NCBI GenBank assembly: GCA_012800145.1
Contig: JAAZJW010000252.1
Coordinates: forward strand, 1 to 5,234
DNA: 5,234 bases
DNA from: Clostridiales bacterium
GTDB taxonomy: Bacteria; Bacillota; Clostridia; Peptostreptococcales; Natronincolaceae
Direction of reading: 5' to 3'
The translations under genes and the position numbers were made by a program. Shown piece by piece: positions 1-5,164 of this stretch. A model generated the notes under the pieces. That model worked only from the letters and a program-made list of their open reading frames with translations. It was not told the DNA's origin and did no database searches. Within the stretch, counting starts at the first letter, position 1. Each line of letters opens with the position of its first letter.

Positions 1-42
1 GATCCTTCGCTTCGCTCAGGATGACACTTTTCACACAGTCTG
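1..42. repeat. Dispersed intergenic repeat, left copy (cut by window edge)
   Basis: This stretch is the reverse complement of parts of 5059-5164. The 15 bases at 28-42 (TTTTCACACAGTCTG) match 5059-5073 exactly in inverted orientation. The block CTCAGGATGAC and the terminal GATCCTTCG also recur inverted near 5121-5131 and 5154-5162. It contains a small ATCCT/AGGAT hairpin (2-6 with 18-22). The 'GTCATCCTGAG...CGAAGGATC' type of sequence is, from general knowledge, a non-coding dispersed repeat common in bacterial intergenic regions. The repeat probably continues to the left of base 1. No coding capacity. Confidence 0.75.
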
Positions 43-118
43 ACGGTTCTTCTGTTTGACAATAGGAATTTTTCTGGATTTCTTCATTTCAAAATAATTG
101 TCAAACAGAAGAACCGTC
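42..118. repeat. Perfect 22-bp inverted repeat (REP/MITE-like hairpin)
   Basis: Bases 42-63 and 97-118 are exact reverse complements over 22 bp, separated by a 33-base AT-rich spacer. The arms carry the core GACGGTTCTTCTGTTTGACA on the left and its complement on the right. The 'GAACCGTCCCC' core flanked by TGTTTGTC/TTTGACA is familiar as a dispersed repeat in Clostridia, and I believe repeats of this type can be mobilised in trans by small IS200-like (Y1/RAYT) transposases; no such transposase lies in this window. The hairpin starts exactly at the last base of the preceding repeat, so the two elements abut. It lies upstream of the coat cassette and does not overlap a gene. Confidence 0.8.
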
Positions 119-119
119 C

Positions 120-149
120 CCCTGTTTGTCTTTGTTCTGCCCTGTTTGT
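120..149 (+). repeat. Short direct repeat CCCTGTTTGT x2
   Basis: CCCTGTTTGT occurs at 120-129 and again at 140-149, a 20-base period, directly after the right arm of the large inverted repeat. The same CTGTTTG motif occurs inside the left arm of the hairpin (53-58). This looks like the outer edge of the same dispersed repeat element rather than a regulatory site, but its exact boundary cannot be set from one copy. Confidence 0.5.
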
Positions 150-224
150 TTTTTCCAGCTATATATTTCACGCCTTTTCAAATAATATTACTGAAATATG
201 AAAATTATACAGGGAGGTAACTTT

Positions 225-440
225 ATGCCAAATCAAGCGAACATGCAGTCCGGACAAATGGATTCTAACAATCTCAAAGTACTGGAGGACCAGCTGAATT
301 ATGAGTCCTTGATGTCAAAAAAATTCAGCCACTATGCCAACTTTTGTACAGACACGGAGCTAAAAAATCTTTGTCAACAATCATCTCAAAAACATAAACA
401 GCATTATAATGAACTGTTAAATTTTTTAAATTCCCATTAA
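225..440 (+). CDS. Small ferritin-like, coat-associated protein (71 aa)
   Basis: Predicted 71-residue soluble protein. I chose the ATG at 225 over the in-frame ATG at 198 because a strong AGGGAGGT site (211-218) sits six bases before it; the 198 start has no such site and would place that site inside the gene. A polar, Gln/Asn/Met-rich N-terminus (1-15) is followed by two predicted helices, about 17-40 and 43-69. Glu26, His57 and His60 are placed as in half of a ferritin-like bundle, so it may act as a dimer. Small proteins of this kind are, from family memory, often found next to CotF-type genes in clostridia and annotated as hypothetical or spore coat proteins. It lies 33 bp upstream of the CotF gene on the same strand, most likely in one transcript. 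The coat role is inferred from context; metal binding is unproven. No clear promoter was recognised. Confidence 0.7.
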   Translation: MPNQANMQSGQMDSNNLKVLEDQLNYESLMSKKFSHYANFCTDTELKNLCQQSSQKHKQHYNELLNFLNSH

Positions 441-473
441 TAAGTATACCCAATATAACAAGGAGGTTTTCTC

Positions 474-758
474 ATGCCAATTAATAACCCGGGACTTAGT
501 GAACAAGAAATGATGAATGACCTGCTGACTTCTGAAAAGCAAGTAGTATCTGCATACAACACAGGTCTAACCGAAACATCCTGTCCAAATTTGAGGCAAC
601 ATTTGACAAAATGTTTAACTGATACACAGGAAATTCAATTCCAGGTATTCAATGCAATGAAACAGAGGGGCTGGTATCAGCTTAAACCTGCTTCAAGCCA
701 AGACATACAAAGCGCAAAAACCAAATACAATCAAATAAAAAACAGTGGATTACAATAG
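474..758 (+). CDS. Spore coat protein, CotF family (94 aa)
   Basis: Matches the CotF domain (Pfam Coat_F, PF07875) by its characteristic run: DLLTSEKQVVSAYNTGLTET at 16-35, then SCPNLR (36-41), a helix with TQEIQFQVFNAM (51-62), and the closing GWYQLKPA (66-73). The domain fills nearly the whole protein as a helical, ferritin-like fold. Family members are small structural proteins of the spore coat made during sporulation. A strong AAGGAGGT site (460-467) lies six bases before the ATG. It is the second gene of a two-gene cassette, 33 bp after the 71-residue protein, and is followed after five bases by a hairpin terminator. Two cysteines (37 and 47) could cross-link. B. subtilis CotF is longer and processed; this protein is the short clostridial form. 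I give no symbol because clostridial genomes carry several paralogues. Confidence 0.85.
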   Translation: MPINNPGLSEQEMMNDLLTSEKQVVSAYNTGLTETSCPNLRQHLTKCLTDTQEIQFQVFNAMKQRGWYQLKPASSQDIQSAKTKYNQIKNSGLQ

Positions 759-763
759 TGGCC

Positions 764-790
764 GGTGGACAGGGTTGTCCACCTTTATTT
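764..790 (+). terminator. Rho-independent terminator of the coat cassette
   Basis: GGTGGACA (764-771) pairs perfectly with TGTCCACC (776-783) around a GGGT tetraloop, followed by TTTATTT. It starts five bases after the CotF stop codon. The stem is GC-rich in an AT-rich background and the T-tract is short but adequate. It should end the two-gene transcript and separate it from the membrane protein downstream. Confidence 0.8.
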
Positions 791-925
791 GACCAAAAAC
801 TAAAATACAAAAAATCGCGTAAATTTATATAACCAAACCTAAATATAAGAATAATTTTAATTAATTTAACAAATAACTATATTAAGCTATAAGCTGATTA
901 TAATTTTTGCAAAGGAGTGTTTTAT

Positions 926-1297
926 ATGTCCGAAGAAAGAAACGATAACAGAACTCAGCAGGCTGATAGCTGGGTAGGTCTGATACTGAGACTTATTTTA
1001 TCCGCTATAGTAATAGCCATTGCAGCCTTTCTCACACCAGGTTTTTCAATCAATAGTATCTGGGCAGTTTTGTTAGCAGCCATAATCATTTCGGTAGTCG
1101 ATTATCTGATTCAGAGAATGACAGATTTTCAGGCTTCACCTTTTGGTAGGGGCTTCTCCGGTTTTATTGTATCGGCAATTGTACTTTATGGAACCCAATT
1201 CTTGGTTCCTACAATGAGAGTCAGTGTATGGGGTGCGCTTATTGGAGCTCTTGTAATAGGCATAATCGATGTAATTATTCCTGGAAAGACGTTATAA
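926..1297 (+). CDS. Four-TM membrane protein, phage holin 4_2/YvlD family (123 aa)
   Basis: Small integral membrane protein with a charged N-terminal tail (1-14) and four hydrophobic segments at about 17-36, 43-63, 78-95 and 99-118. The Pro-Gly-Phe after TM1 (38-40), the Asp59-Tyr60 at the end of TM2, and the final helix with Asp115 and Pro119-Gly120 fit the Pfam Phage_holin_4_2 family (PF04020; YvlD in Bacillus). Despite the name, chromosomal members are not known lysis proteins and their function is unclear; no phage genes are present here. I chose the ATG at 926 because AAAGGAG (911-917) sits eight bases upstream; the GTG at 917 overlaps that site. Its last 23 bp overlap the 3' end of convergent cwlD, so there is no separate terminator between them. 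A link to sporulation is only suggested by its neighbours. Confidence 0.75.
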   Translation: MSEERNDNRTQQADSWVGLILRLILSAIVIAIAAFLTPGFSINSIWAVLLAAIIISVVDYLIQRMTDFQASPFGRGFSGFIVSAIVLYGTQFLVPTMRVSVWGALIGALVIGIIDVIIPGKTL

Positions 1298-2000
1298 AAT
1301 ATCTTTGAAGCCCTACATAAATAGACCAAGCGACTTTTTGCTGGTATTGTGGGTCATTCAATTTTTGCTCTTCTTGAGGGTTGGATAGGAAACCGCATTC
1401 AATTAAAACAGTCGGTATATCTAGCCCTTTTATTATGAAAATATCATCCTTCCCCTGGGGCTGCCTTTTGTTGTCGTTGCCCAGCACCCGAATTAACTCC
1501 TCCTGGATTATAGTGGCCAACTGTTTTGATTCTTCGTTATCTAACGAATAAAAGGTCTGGGCCCCATGATACCTGGACTGATAAAAACTGTTGACATGAA
1601 TACTTACAAGAGCGTGGGGTTCATTTTTCTTTATAATATCCTTTCTTTTTGCCATATCAATGGTTTTCTTCCTTCTTCCACTACCGTCATCCTCATACAA
1701 ACTTATATCCTTTTCCCTGATCATAATTACAATGGAACCGCTCTGCTCCAAATATTCGCGCAGATATAACGAAATGGCCAGGTTTATGTCTTTTTCATCC
1801 TTCCCACTGAATCCCGGCCTGCCCGGGTCATATCCCCCATGTCCGGGATCTATAACTATTACCTTTGTTGTAGTAGGGAGACTGCCGGTTTCCAGATGTT
1901 TATTGCAATACAATAACACAGTCAACAATAATATTAAAACCAAAATTATTGCTATTGAAACCCTGATGAGCCGATGTTTTTGTATAACAATTAACCTCAA
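1275..2000 (-). CDS. cwlD: Spore cortex N-acetylmuramoyl-L-alanine amidase CwlD (241 aa)
   Basis: Zinc amidase of the Amidase_3 family. CwlD removes the peptide from muramic acid in cortex peptidoglycan so that PdaA can form muramic-delta-lactam, the mark recognised by germination lytic enzymes. One N-terminal hydrophobic segment (13-31) acts as signal or membrane anchor; there is no lipobox. The catalytic domain spans about 46-236: His54 in DPGHGG, Glu69 in the EKDINL motif and His135 in SIHVNS as zinc ligands, and Glu201 in LIECGFLSN as the catalytic glutamate. All are intact. The length agrees with B. subtilis CwlD (about 237 residues). The start is TTG (complement of 1998-2000), supported by AAAGGAGGA (complement of 2010-2018) nine bases upstream; no ATG lies nearby. 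The 3' end overlaps the convergent membrane protein gene. Other Amidase_3 autolysins are the alternative, but size, architecture and sporulation context favour CwlD. Confidence 0.9.
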   Translation of the reverse strand: MRLIVIQKHRLIRVSIAIILVLILLLTVLLYCNKHLETGSLPTTTKVIVIDPGHGGYDPGRPGFSGKDEKDINLAISLYLREYLEQSGSIVIMIREKDISLYEDDGSGRRKKTIDMAKRKDIIKKNEPHALVSIHVNSFYQSRYHGAQTFYSLDNEESKQLATIIQEELIRVLGNDNKRQPQGKDDIFIIKGLDIPTVLIECGFLSNPQEEQKLNDPQYQQKVAWSIYVGLQRYFITSFQE

Positions 2001-2037
2001 TTTTTAATTTCCTCCTTTACTGTTTTTCCTCATTTAT

Positions 2038-2046
2038 TAATATATG
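2038..2046 (-). promoter_or_regulatory. Possible sporulation-type -10 element for cwlD
   Basis: Read on the minus strand this is CATATATTA, which resembles the -10 of mother-cell/forespore sigma factors (SigE CATACANT; SigF/SigG CATNNTA-like). It would place the transcript start near 2031, about 13 bases before the cwlD ribosome binding site, which is a sensible distance. B. subtilis cwlD is expressed from sporulation sigma factors. I do not see a convincing matching -35, so this remains a weak call. Confidence 0.3.
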
Positions 2047-2137
2047 TAACGCACAAGTTGGCCTACTACAAAAATAGGACATTTATTATATGATTTTCAC
2101 GGGTTATGGGAATAATCAAACAAAACTGTTCTTCTGC

Positions 2138-2165
2138 AAATATTATTGTGTTCGAAATAATATTT
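2138..2165. promoter_or_regulatory. AT-rich 10-8-10 palindrome upstream of the 74-aa gene
   Basis: AAATATTATT (2138-2147) and AATAATATTT (2156-2165) are exact reverse complements around an 8-base spacer (GTGTTCGA). It lies about 49 bp before the start of the 74-residue gene and in the divergent region shared with cwlD. The size and symmetry would suit an operator for a dimeric regulator. The right arm also contains TAATATTT (2158-2165), which fits the SigE -35 consensus, but a good -10 is not seen downstream. AT-rich palindromes arise by chance in such DNA, so function is uncertain. Confidence 0.35.
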
Positions 2166-2213
2166 TTACCATATAGGGGAACAATATTAAAAATAGTACG
2201 AGGAGGCCTTTAA

Positions 2214-2438
2214 ATGAAAATTGATGAAGACAGAATAAGGGTATTAGACCAGATAAACAATTTAAAATTATGTAATAATAAGATAAGAGAAAATTTGAGC
2301 GCAATTCAATTGTTAATGGCAAGTAACGATTTTGGCCGTGTAAAGGATCACACAGTATCGGACGAGCTGGAAAATCTAATAGAACAGGTTGATTCACTGT
2401 CGGGTTCCATCGATTCTATAGAAGAAAAATTATCATAG
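2214..2438 (+). CDS. Unrecognised small coiled-coil protein (74 aa)
   Basis: I do not recognise this protein as a named family. It is a real gene by its signals: an AGGAGG site (2201-2206) seven bases before the ATG, and a strong terminator 22 bases after the stop. The sequence is highly helical. Residues 52-73 form a regular heptad pattern with hydrophobic residues at 52, 55, 59, 62, 66, 69 and 73 (spacing 3-4-3-4), a good short coiled coil. Residues 8-36 form a second helix with hydrophobic residues at 8, 11, 14, 17, 24, 28, 31 and 34. Asn38 to Lys44 with Gly41 would be the turn, giving a helical hairpin. One Cys (20). There is no signal peptide or membrane segment, so it should be cytoplasmic. 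It is monocistronic, divergent from cwlD. Oligomerisation or protein binding is the only inference I would make. Confidence 0.7.
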   Translation: MKIDEDRIRVLDQINNLKLCNNKIRENLSAIQLLMASNDFGRVKDHTVSDELENLIEQVDSLSGSIDSIEEKLS

Positions 2439-2460
2439 GCAAACAAAATAGTTAATATTG

Positions 2461-2500
2461 AAAAAGTCGTAGGATATCTATACCATCCTGCGACTTTTTT
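2461..2500 (+). terminator. Strong Rho-independent terminator after the 74-aa gene
   Basis: Bases 2461-2475 pair with 2485-2499 in a 15-bp stem with a single T-G wobble (2470/2490), around a 9-base loop, and the descending arm runs into TTTTTT (2495-2500). The core is AAGTCG/CGACTT plus AGGAT/ATCCT. The A-run at the left foot means it could also act on the opposite strand, although no minus-strand gene reads into it here. Confidence 0.88.
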
Positions 2501-2665
2501 AGTTCCCGAACCCTTTTAGTCCTTTTTTATTTTGATGCGTTTGTTTTTTTATTATTGTTTCAATGCAAAATAACCTGAGCATTTTTAGTCCCGCGGAAAC
2601 AAAAGTAAAAAAATAAATATTATATAAGTATATAACAAAATATGACAAAATCTGCACCCCTTTGG

Positions 2666-2674
2666 TGTTATAAT
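2666..2674 (+). promoter_or_regulatory. Extended -10 SigA promoter for the receiver-kinase operon
   Basis: TGTTATAAT is a perfect extended -10 (TGnTATAAT). The predicted start of transcription is near 2681, leaving a leader of about 100 bases before the receiver gene. A -35 is poor: ATGACA at 2642-2647 resembles TTGACA but is 21 bases from the -10, which is too far; extended -10 promoters often tolerate a weak -35. The rest of 2501-2780 is AT-rich and I see no gene, riboswitch or attenuator hairpin in it. Confidence 0.5.
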
Positions 2675-2780
2675 CTTTATAGCAAAAAAGATAGAGGAAT
2701 AAAACAGGATTCCGAATGAAAAATACGAAGGCAGTCTCAATCTGTCATATATTTCCTCAAACAAAGAAAAAGGGGGTCCA

Positions 2781-3152
2781 ATGGGACAAATGGTGATTAT
2801 AATAGATGATAACGAGGACATAGCCAATATAACATGTGAGCTCCTCAACACAATGGGATATAATGCAACCTCCGCCCTGAGCGGGGAAGAAGGCATAGCC
2901 AAAGCAAAGGCACAAAAACCTGGGGTTATTTTATGTGATATAGGAATGCCGGGTATGAATGGTTACGATGTTGCCAAATATATCCGGCAAGATGATGAAC
3001 TGAAGGATGTATACCTGATTGCTATCTCGGGATACTCGGGCCCAAGGGACATAAAACTTTCAATAGAGGCCGGGTTCGATAAACACCTTATCAAACCCCT
3101 AAATTTAGATACCCTAAAAATGATTCTCGACGGGATCTTTGTTTCCCCATAA
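2781..3152 (+). CDS. Stand-alone response regulator receiver domain (123 aa)
   Basis: A single CheY-like receiver domain with no output domain. Acidic pocket Asp9 and Asp10 (IIDDNED), phosphoacceptor Asp53 (LCDIGMPGMNG), switch Ser83 with Tyr85 (AISGYS) and Lys105 (HLIKPL) are all intact, so it should accept phosphate. It presumably works by contact with another protein, as a phosphorelay intermediate or a CheY/Spo0F-like messenger. The motifs DIGMPGMNGYD and AGFDKHLIKP recall the C-terminal receivers of PAS hybrid kinases more than Spo0F, by family memory. It is 42 bp upstream of the PAS kinase, its likely phosphodonor, in one operon. The start at 2781 has GGGGG (2772-2776) only four bases upstream; the ATG at 2790 (residue 4) is a possible alternative but would be 13 bases from that site. 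Confidence 0.9.
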   Translation: MGQMVIIIDDNEDIANITCELLNTMGYNATSALSGEEGIAKAKAQKPGVILCDIGMPGMNGYDVAKYIRQDDELKDVYLIAISGYSGPRDIKLSIEAGFDKHLIKPLNLDTLKMILDGIFVSP

Positions 3153-3194
3153 ATAACTTTACAAACAAATATATTTCGGGAGGTAGCAACAAAT

Positions 3195-4742
3195 ATGTGT
3201 TTAGACAGTAACCTCAGCGCTGATAGGGACAAAAATTCATTGTTAATCGAATTTTTTGAAATAAATAGGGATACTTTTTTAATCGTTGATAAGGATATGA
3301 AAATTATCTATATTAACCCTCGGATCGAAAGACTTTCAAACGTAGAAAAAGAAAAGGTAATCGGAAAAGTATTCTGGAACGTATTCCCACTAAGTAAGGA
3401 ACCCTTAAGCTTTAAGAAATACCAGGCGGCCCTGGACACTAAAATACCCCAGCACTGGGAAAGGTTTTCCAAATTCACAAATAGTTGGGCTGAAATAAGT
3501 GCATATCCCCTTGAAACCGGTGGGCTTATAATTATTGGGAGGGACATAACGGAAAAAAAACAAATGGAACTGGAGCTAAAGGAAAACAGTCGATTGGAGT
3601 TAATAGAAAGGGAAAAAGAATATCTTGAAATTCTCGACAGTTCCTTTTTAGGTTCATTTATAATAGATTTTGAAGAAAAGAAATGCCATATTTCTGAAAC
3701 ATGGAAAAAGAGACTTGGGCTGGAGGATTTGAGCAATGAAGAAATATTTGCCATATCCCCACAGATATTTCGCTCAGGATCCACAAACCAAACAGAAATA
3801 TCAAGTATGGATTTAATCGACGAAAAAACACCTAAGTACAGCGCCGAATATAAAGTTAAAACAGTGGATTCAGGCCACATATGGGTTTTGGGACAGGCAA
3901 AAATCATTCATAACGAAAAAGGCAAACCGGCAAAAGCCTACGGCACACATATTGATATTACACACAGAAAACTTTTTGAAAATGCATTGCGAAGAAGTGA
4001 AAGAAGGTCTCATAGGCTGGCAAAAAGTCTTCACAAGGAAAATATTTATAAAAATAATTTTATCTCAACACTCTCACACGAGCTTCGGAACCCACTGGCT
4101 GCAATATCAATGGGCCTCTCCTTAATGGAACATACATCCCCCGGAAGCGAACAGGATATGTATGCAAGGGAGGTTATAGAACGCCAGACATTCCAATTAA
4201 AAAGATTGGTCGATGATATTCTAGACGTTACCAAATCAAAAACAAACAAGTTCAAATTGGTGAAAAAAACTGTTGAAATAAACAAAATTATTAAAGAAAC
4301 CTTGGACGAGTTCAAGGCTCTATTCGATGCAAAAGAAATAATCCTGAAAGAAGAATGTTGTGTTGAGTCTATATATATAAATGGCGATTCTGCACGTATT
4401 AAACAGGCAATTGGAAACCTTTTGTCCAACTCCTTTAAATTTACGGATAAAAATGGAATAGTTGAATTTACGGTATCCAAGGATGATAAAACTAATAATG
4501 TTGTTATCAGAATTGCCGATAACGGAATCGGAATCCATCCTGCACTCCTGCCTGATCTGTTTAAACCCTTTGTACAAGCAGATACCTCACTTGCCCGAAG
4601 TGCAGGAGGACTTGGTCTGGGATTATCTATCGTAAAGGAAATTATTGATCTGCATGGTGGTTCCATAAAGGCTAAAAGTGAAGGACCGGATAAAGGAGCG
4701 GAATTTATTGTAAAACTGCCGCTGGAACGACAGGGGCAGTAA
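3195..4742 (+). CDS. Soluble PAS-PAS sensor histidine kinase (515 aa)
   Basis: Cytoplasmic sensor kinase with no membrane segment or signal peptide. Order: PAS domain 1 at about 15-122 (PAS_4-like, ending GRDITEKK), a helical linker (122-145), PAS domain 2 at about 146-260 (PAS_3-like, ending THIDITHRK), a coiled linker (260-285), a dimerisation/phosphoacceptor HisKA domain with His295 in STLSHELRNP, and a HATPase_c domain with N box Asn408/Asn412, G1 DNGIGI (442-447), F box LFKPF (455-459) and G2 GGLGLGL (471-477). All catalytic motifs are intact. It autophosphorylates His295 and probably passes phosphate to the receiver encoded just upstream. PAS ligands cannot be predicted. The ATG at 3195 has GGGAGGT (3178-3184) ten bases upstream. 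No convincing terminator follows. The kinase core resembles that of PAS hybrid kinases common in Gram-negative bacteria (inference from memory), but the C-terminus stops at ERQGQ with no fused receiver. Confidence 0.92.
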   Translation: MCLDSNLSADRDKNSLLIEFFEINRDTFLIVDKDMKIIYINPRIERLSNVEKEKVIGKVFWNVFPLSKEPLSFKKYQAALDTKIPQHWERFSKFTNSWAEISAYPLETGGLIIIGRDITEKKQMELELKENSRLELIEREKEYLEILDSSFLGSFIIDFEEKKCHISETWKKRLGLEDLSNEEIFAISPQIFRSGSTNQTEISSMDLIDEKTPKYSAEYKVKTVDSGHIWVLGQAKIIHNEKGKPAKAYGTHIDITHRKLFENALRRSERRSHRLAKSLHKENIYKNNFISTLSHELRNPLAAISMGLSLMEHTSPGSEQDMYAREVIERQTFQLKRLVDDILDVTKSKTNKFKLVKKTVEINKIIKETLDEFKALFDAKEIILKEECCVESIYINGDSARIKQAIGNLLSNSFKFTDKNGIVEFTVSKDDKTNNVVIRIADNGIGIHPALLPDLFKPFVQADTSLARSAGGLGLGLSIVKEIIDLHGGSIKAKSEGPDKGAEFIVKLPLERQGQ

Positions 4743-5058
4743 ATGAATTAACACAGGGACGAATTATTAATACGGGGACAGAGTTCCGGCACTAATTGTT
4801 AACCAGCACCGGAATCGTCTTCATATTAATTCCGGATTAGAATTTCGTTGTTGCTGATATAAGACGCAATGGGTGGGGAAATACTGTAATAATATCGAAC
4901 GAAAGTCCTTCCCCATTTGTTGGTTAAAGGATAGTTGCCACGGAATTTCCTAAGAAGGACTACCGCAGACATCATCTTGGAACCAAATGCTGCCGTTTGA
5001 TTCTATTTTTTCAATTATCAATCCGGTCTCCTTCGCCTATTGCCGACCTGAGATACGC
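4743..5058. other. Non-coding region with a possible decayed repeat
   Basis: I see no credible gene on either strand in these 316 bases. GGGGACAGAGTTCCGG (4774-4789) resembles one end of the GGGGAC-type dispersed repeats seen in clostridial and related genomes. Its GTTCCGG (4783-4789) can pair with CCGGAAT (4809-4815), with one G-T wobble, across a 19-base loop; without a T-tract this is not a convincing terminator for the kinase gene. A second weak foldback pairs TGGGGAA (4874-4880) with TTCCCCA (4909-4915) across 28 bases. The region looks like accumulated repeat debris, but a degraded gene cannot be excluded. Confidence 0.4.
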
Positions 5059-5164
5059 CAGACTGTGTGAAAAAGCACTTTTCTCGCTTTTTGTCATTGC
5101 TATGAAAGCCCCACATTTTTGTCATCCTGAGACGAACAGGATTAGCTCGACCCGCGAAGGATCT
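5059..5164. repeat. Dispersed intergenic repeat, right copy (inverted, longer)
   Basis: Starts with CAGACTGTGTGAAAA (5059-5073), the exact reverse complement of 28-42, and continues to GTCATCCTGAG (5121-5131) and CGAAGGATC (5155-5163), again matching the left copy inverted. Compared with the left copy it carries an extra segment of about 47 bases (5074-5120) and a divergent stretch between the last two blocks. It contains an AAAAAGC/GCTTTTT hairpin (5070-5076 with 5086-5092) and an ATCCTG/CAGGAT hairpin (5124-5129 with 5137-5142). The first could serve as a weak terminator for transcription reading in from the kinase gene. Bases 5165-5234 beyond it show nothing I can assign. Confidence 0.7.

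Noticed and set aside
163..190. SigE-like -35 (ATATTT at 163-168) upstream of the coat cassette
   Set aside because: No acceptable CATACANT-type -10 is found 14-15 bases downstream, so I cannot support a promoter.
198..224. Upstream in-frame ATG (198) as start of the small ferritin-like protein
   Set aside because: There is no ribosome binding site before it, and the strong AGGGAGGT at 211-218 would fall inside the gene; the ATG at 225 is correctly spaced.
899..904. TATAAT as a promoter for the membrane protein gene
   Set aside because: The start of transcription would fall at about 911, on the ribosome binding site itself, and no -35 is present at 16-18 bases.
917..925. GTG at 917 as start of the membrane protein
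   Set aside because: It overlaps the AAAGGAG site at 911-917; the ATG at 926 has proper spacing.
926..1297. Prophage remnant based on the holin family name
   Set aside because: The family name is historical; chromosomal members are common and there are no endolysin, integrase or structural phage genes in the window.
1566..2007. Plus-strand open frames across cwlD
   Set aside because: They lie antisense to a gene with intact catalytic motifs, lack ribosome binding sites and encode no recognisable domain.
2020..2213. Riboswitch or c-di-GMP aptamer in the divergent intergenic region
   Set aside because: ACGCAC at 2049-2054 briefly suggests a GEMM-type core, but the surrounding conserved helices and loops are missing.
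2694..2722. SigH-like promoter (AGAGGAATA then GAAT) upstream of the receiver gene
   Set aside because: The -35 matches well, but the distance from AGGA to GAAT is 19 bases instead of about 21-22 and the rest of the -10 does not fit.
3308..3907. Long minus-strand open frame (199 codons) opposite the kinase gene
   Set aside because: It is antisense to clear PAS domains, is Ser/Phe/Ile-rich as expected for a shadow frame, and has no domain or start signal. The 206-codon frame at 4046-4666 is rejected for the same reason.
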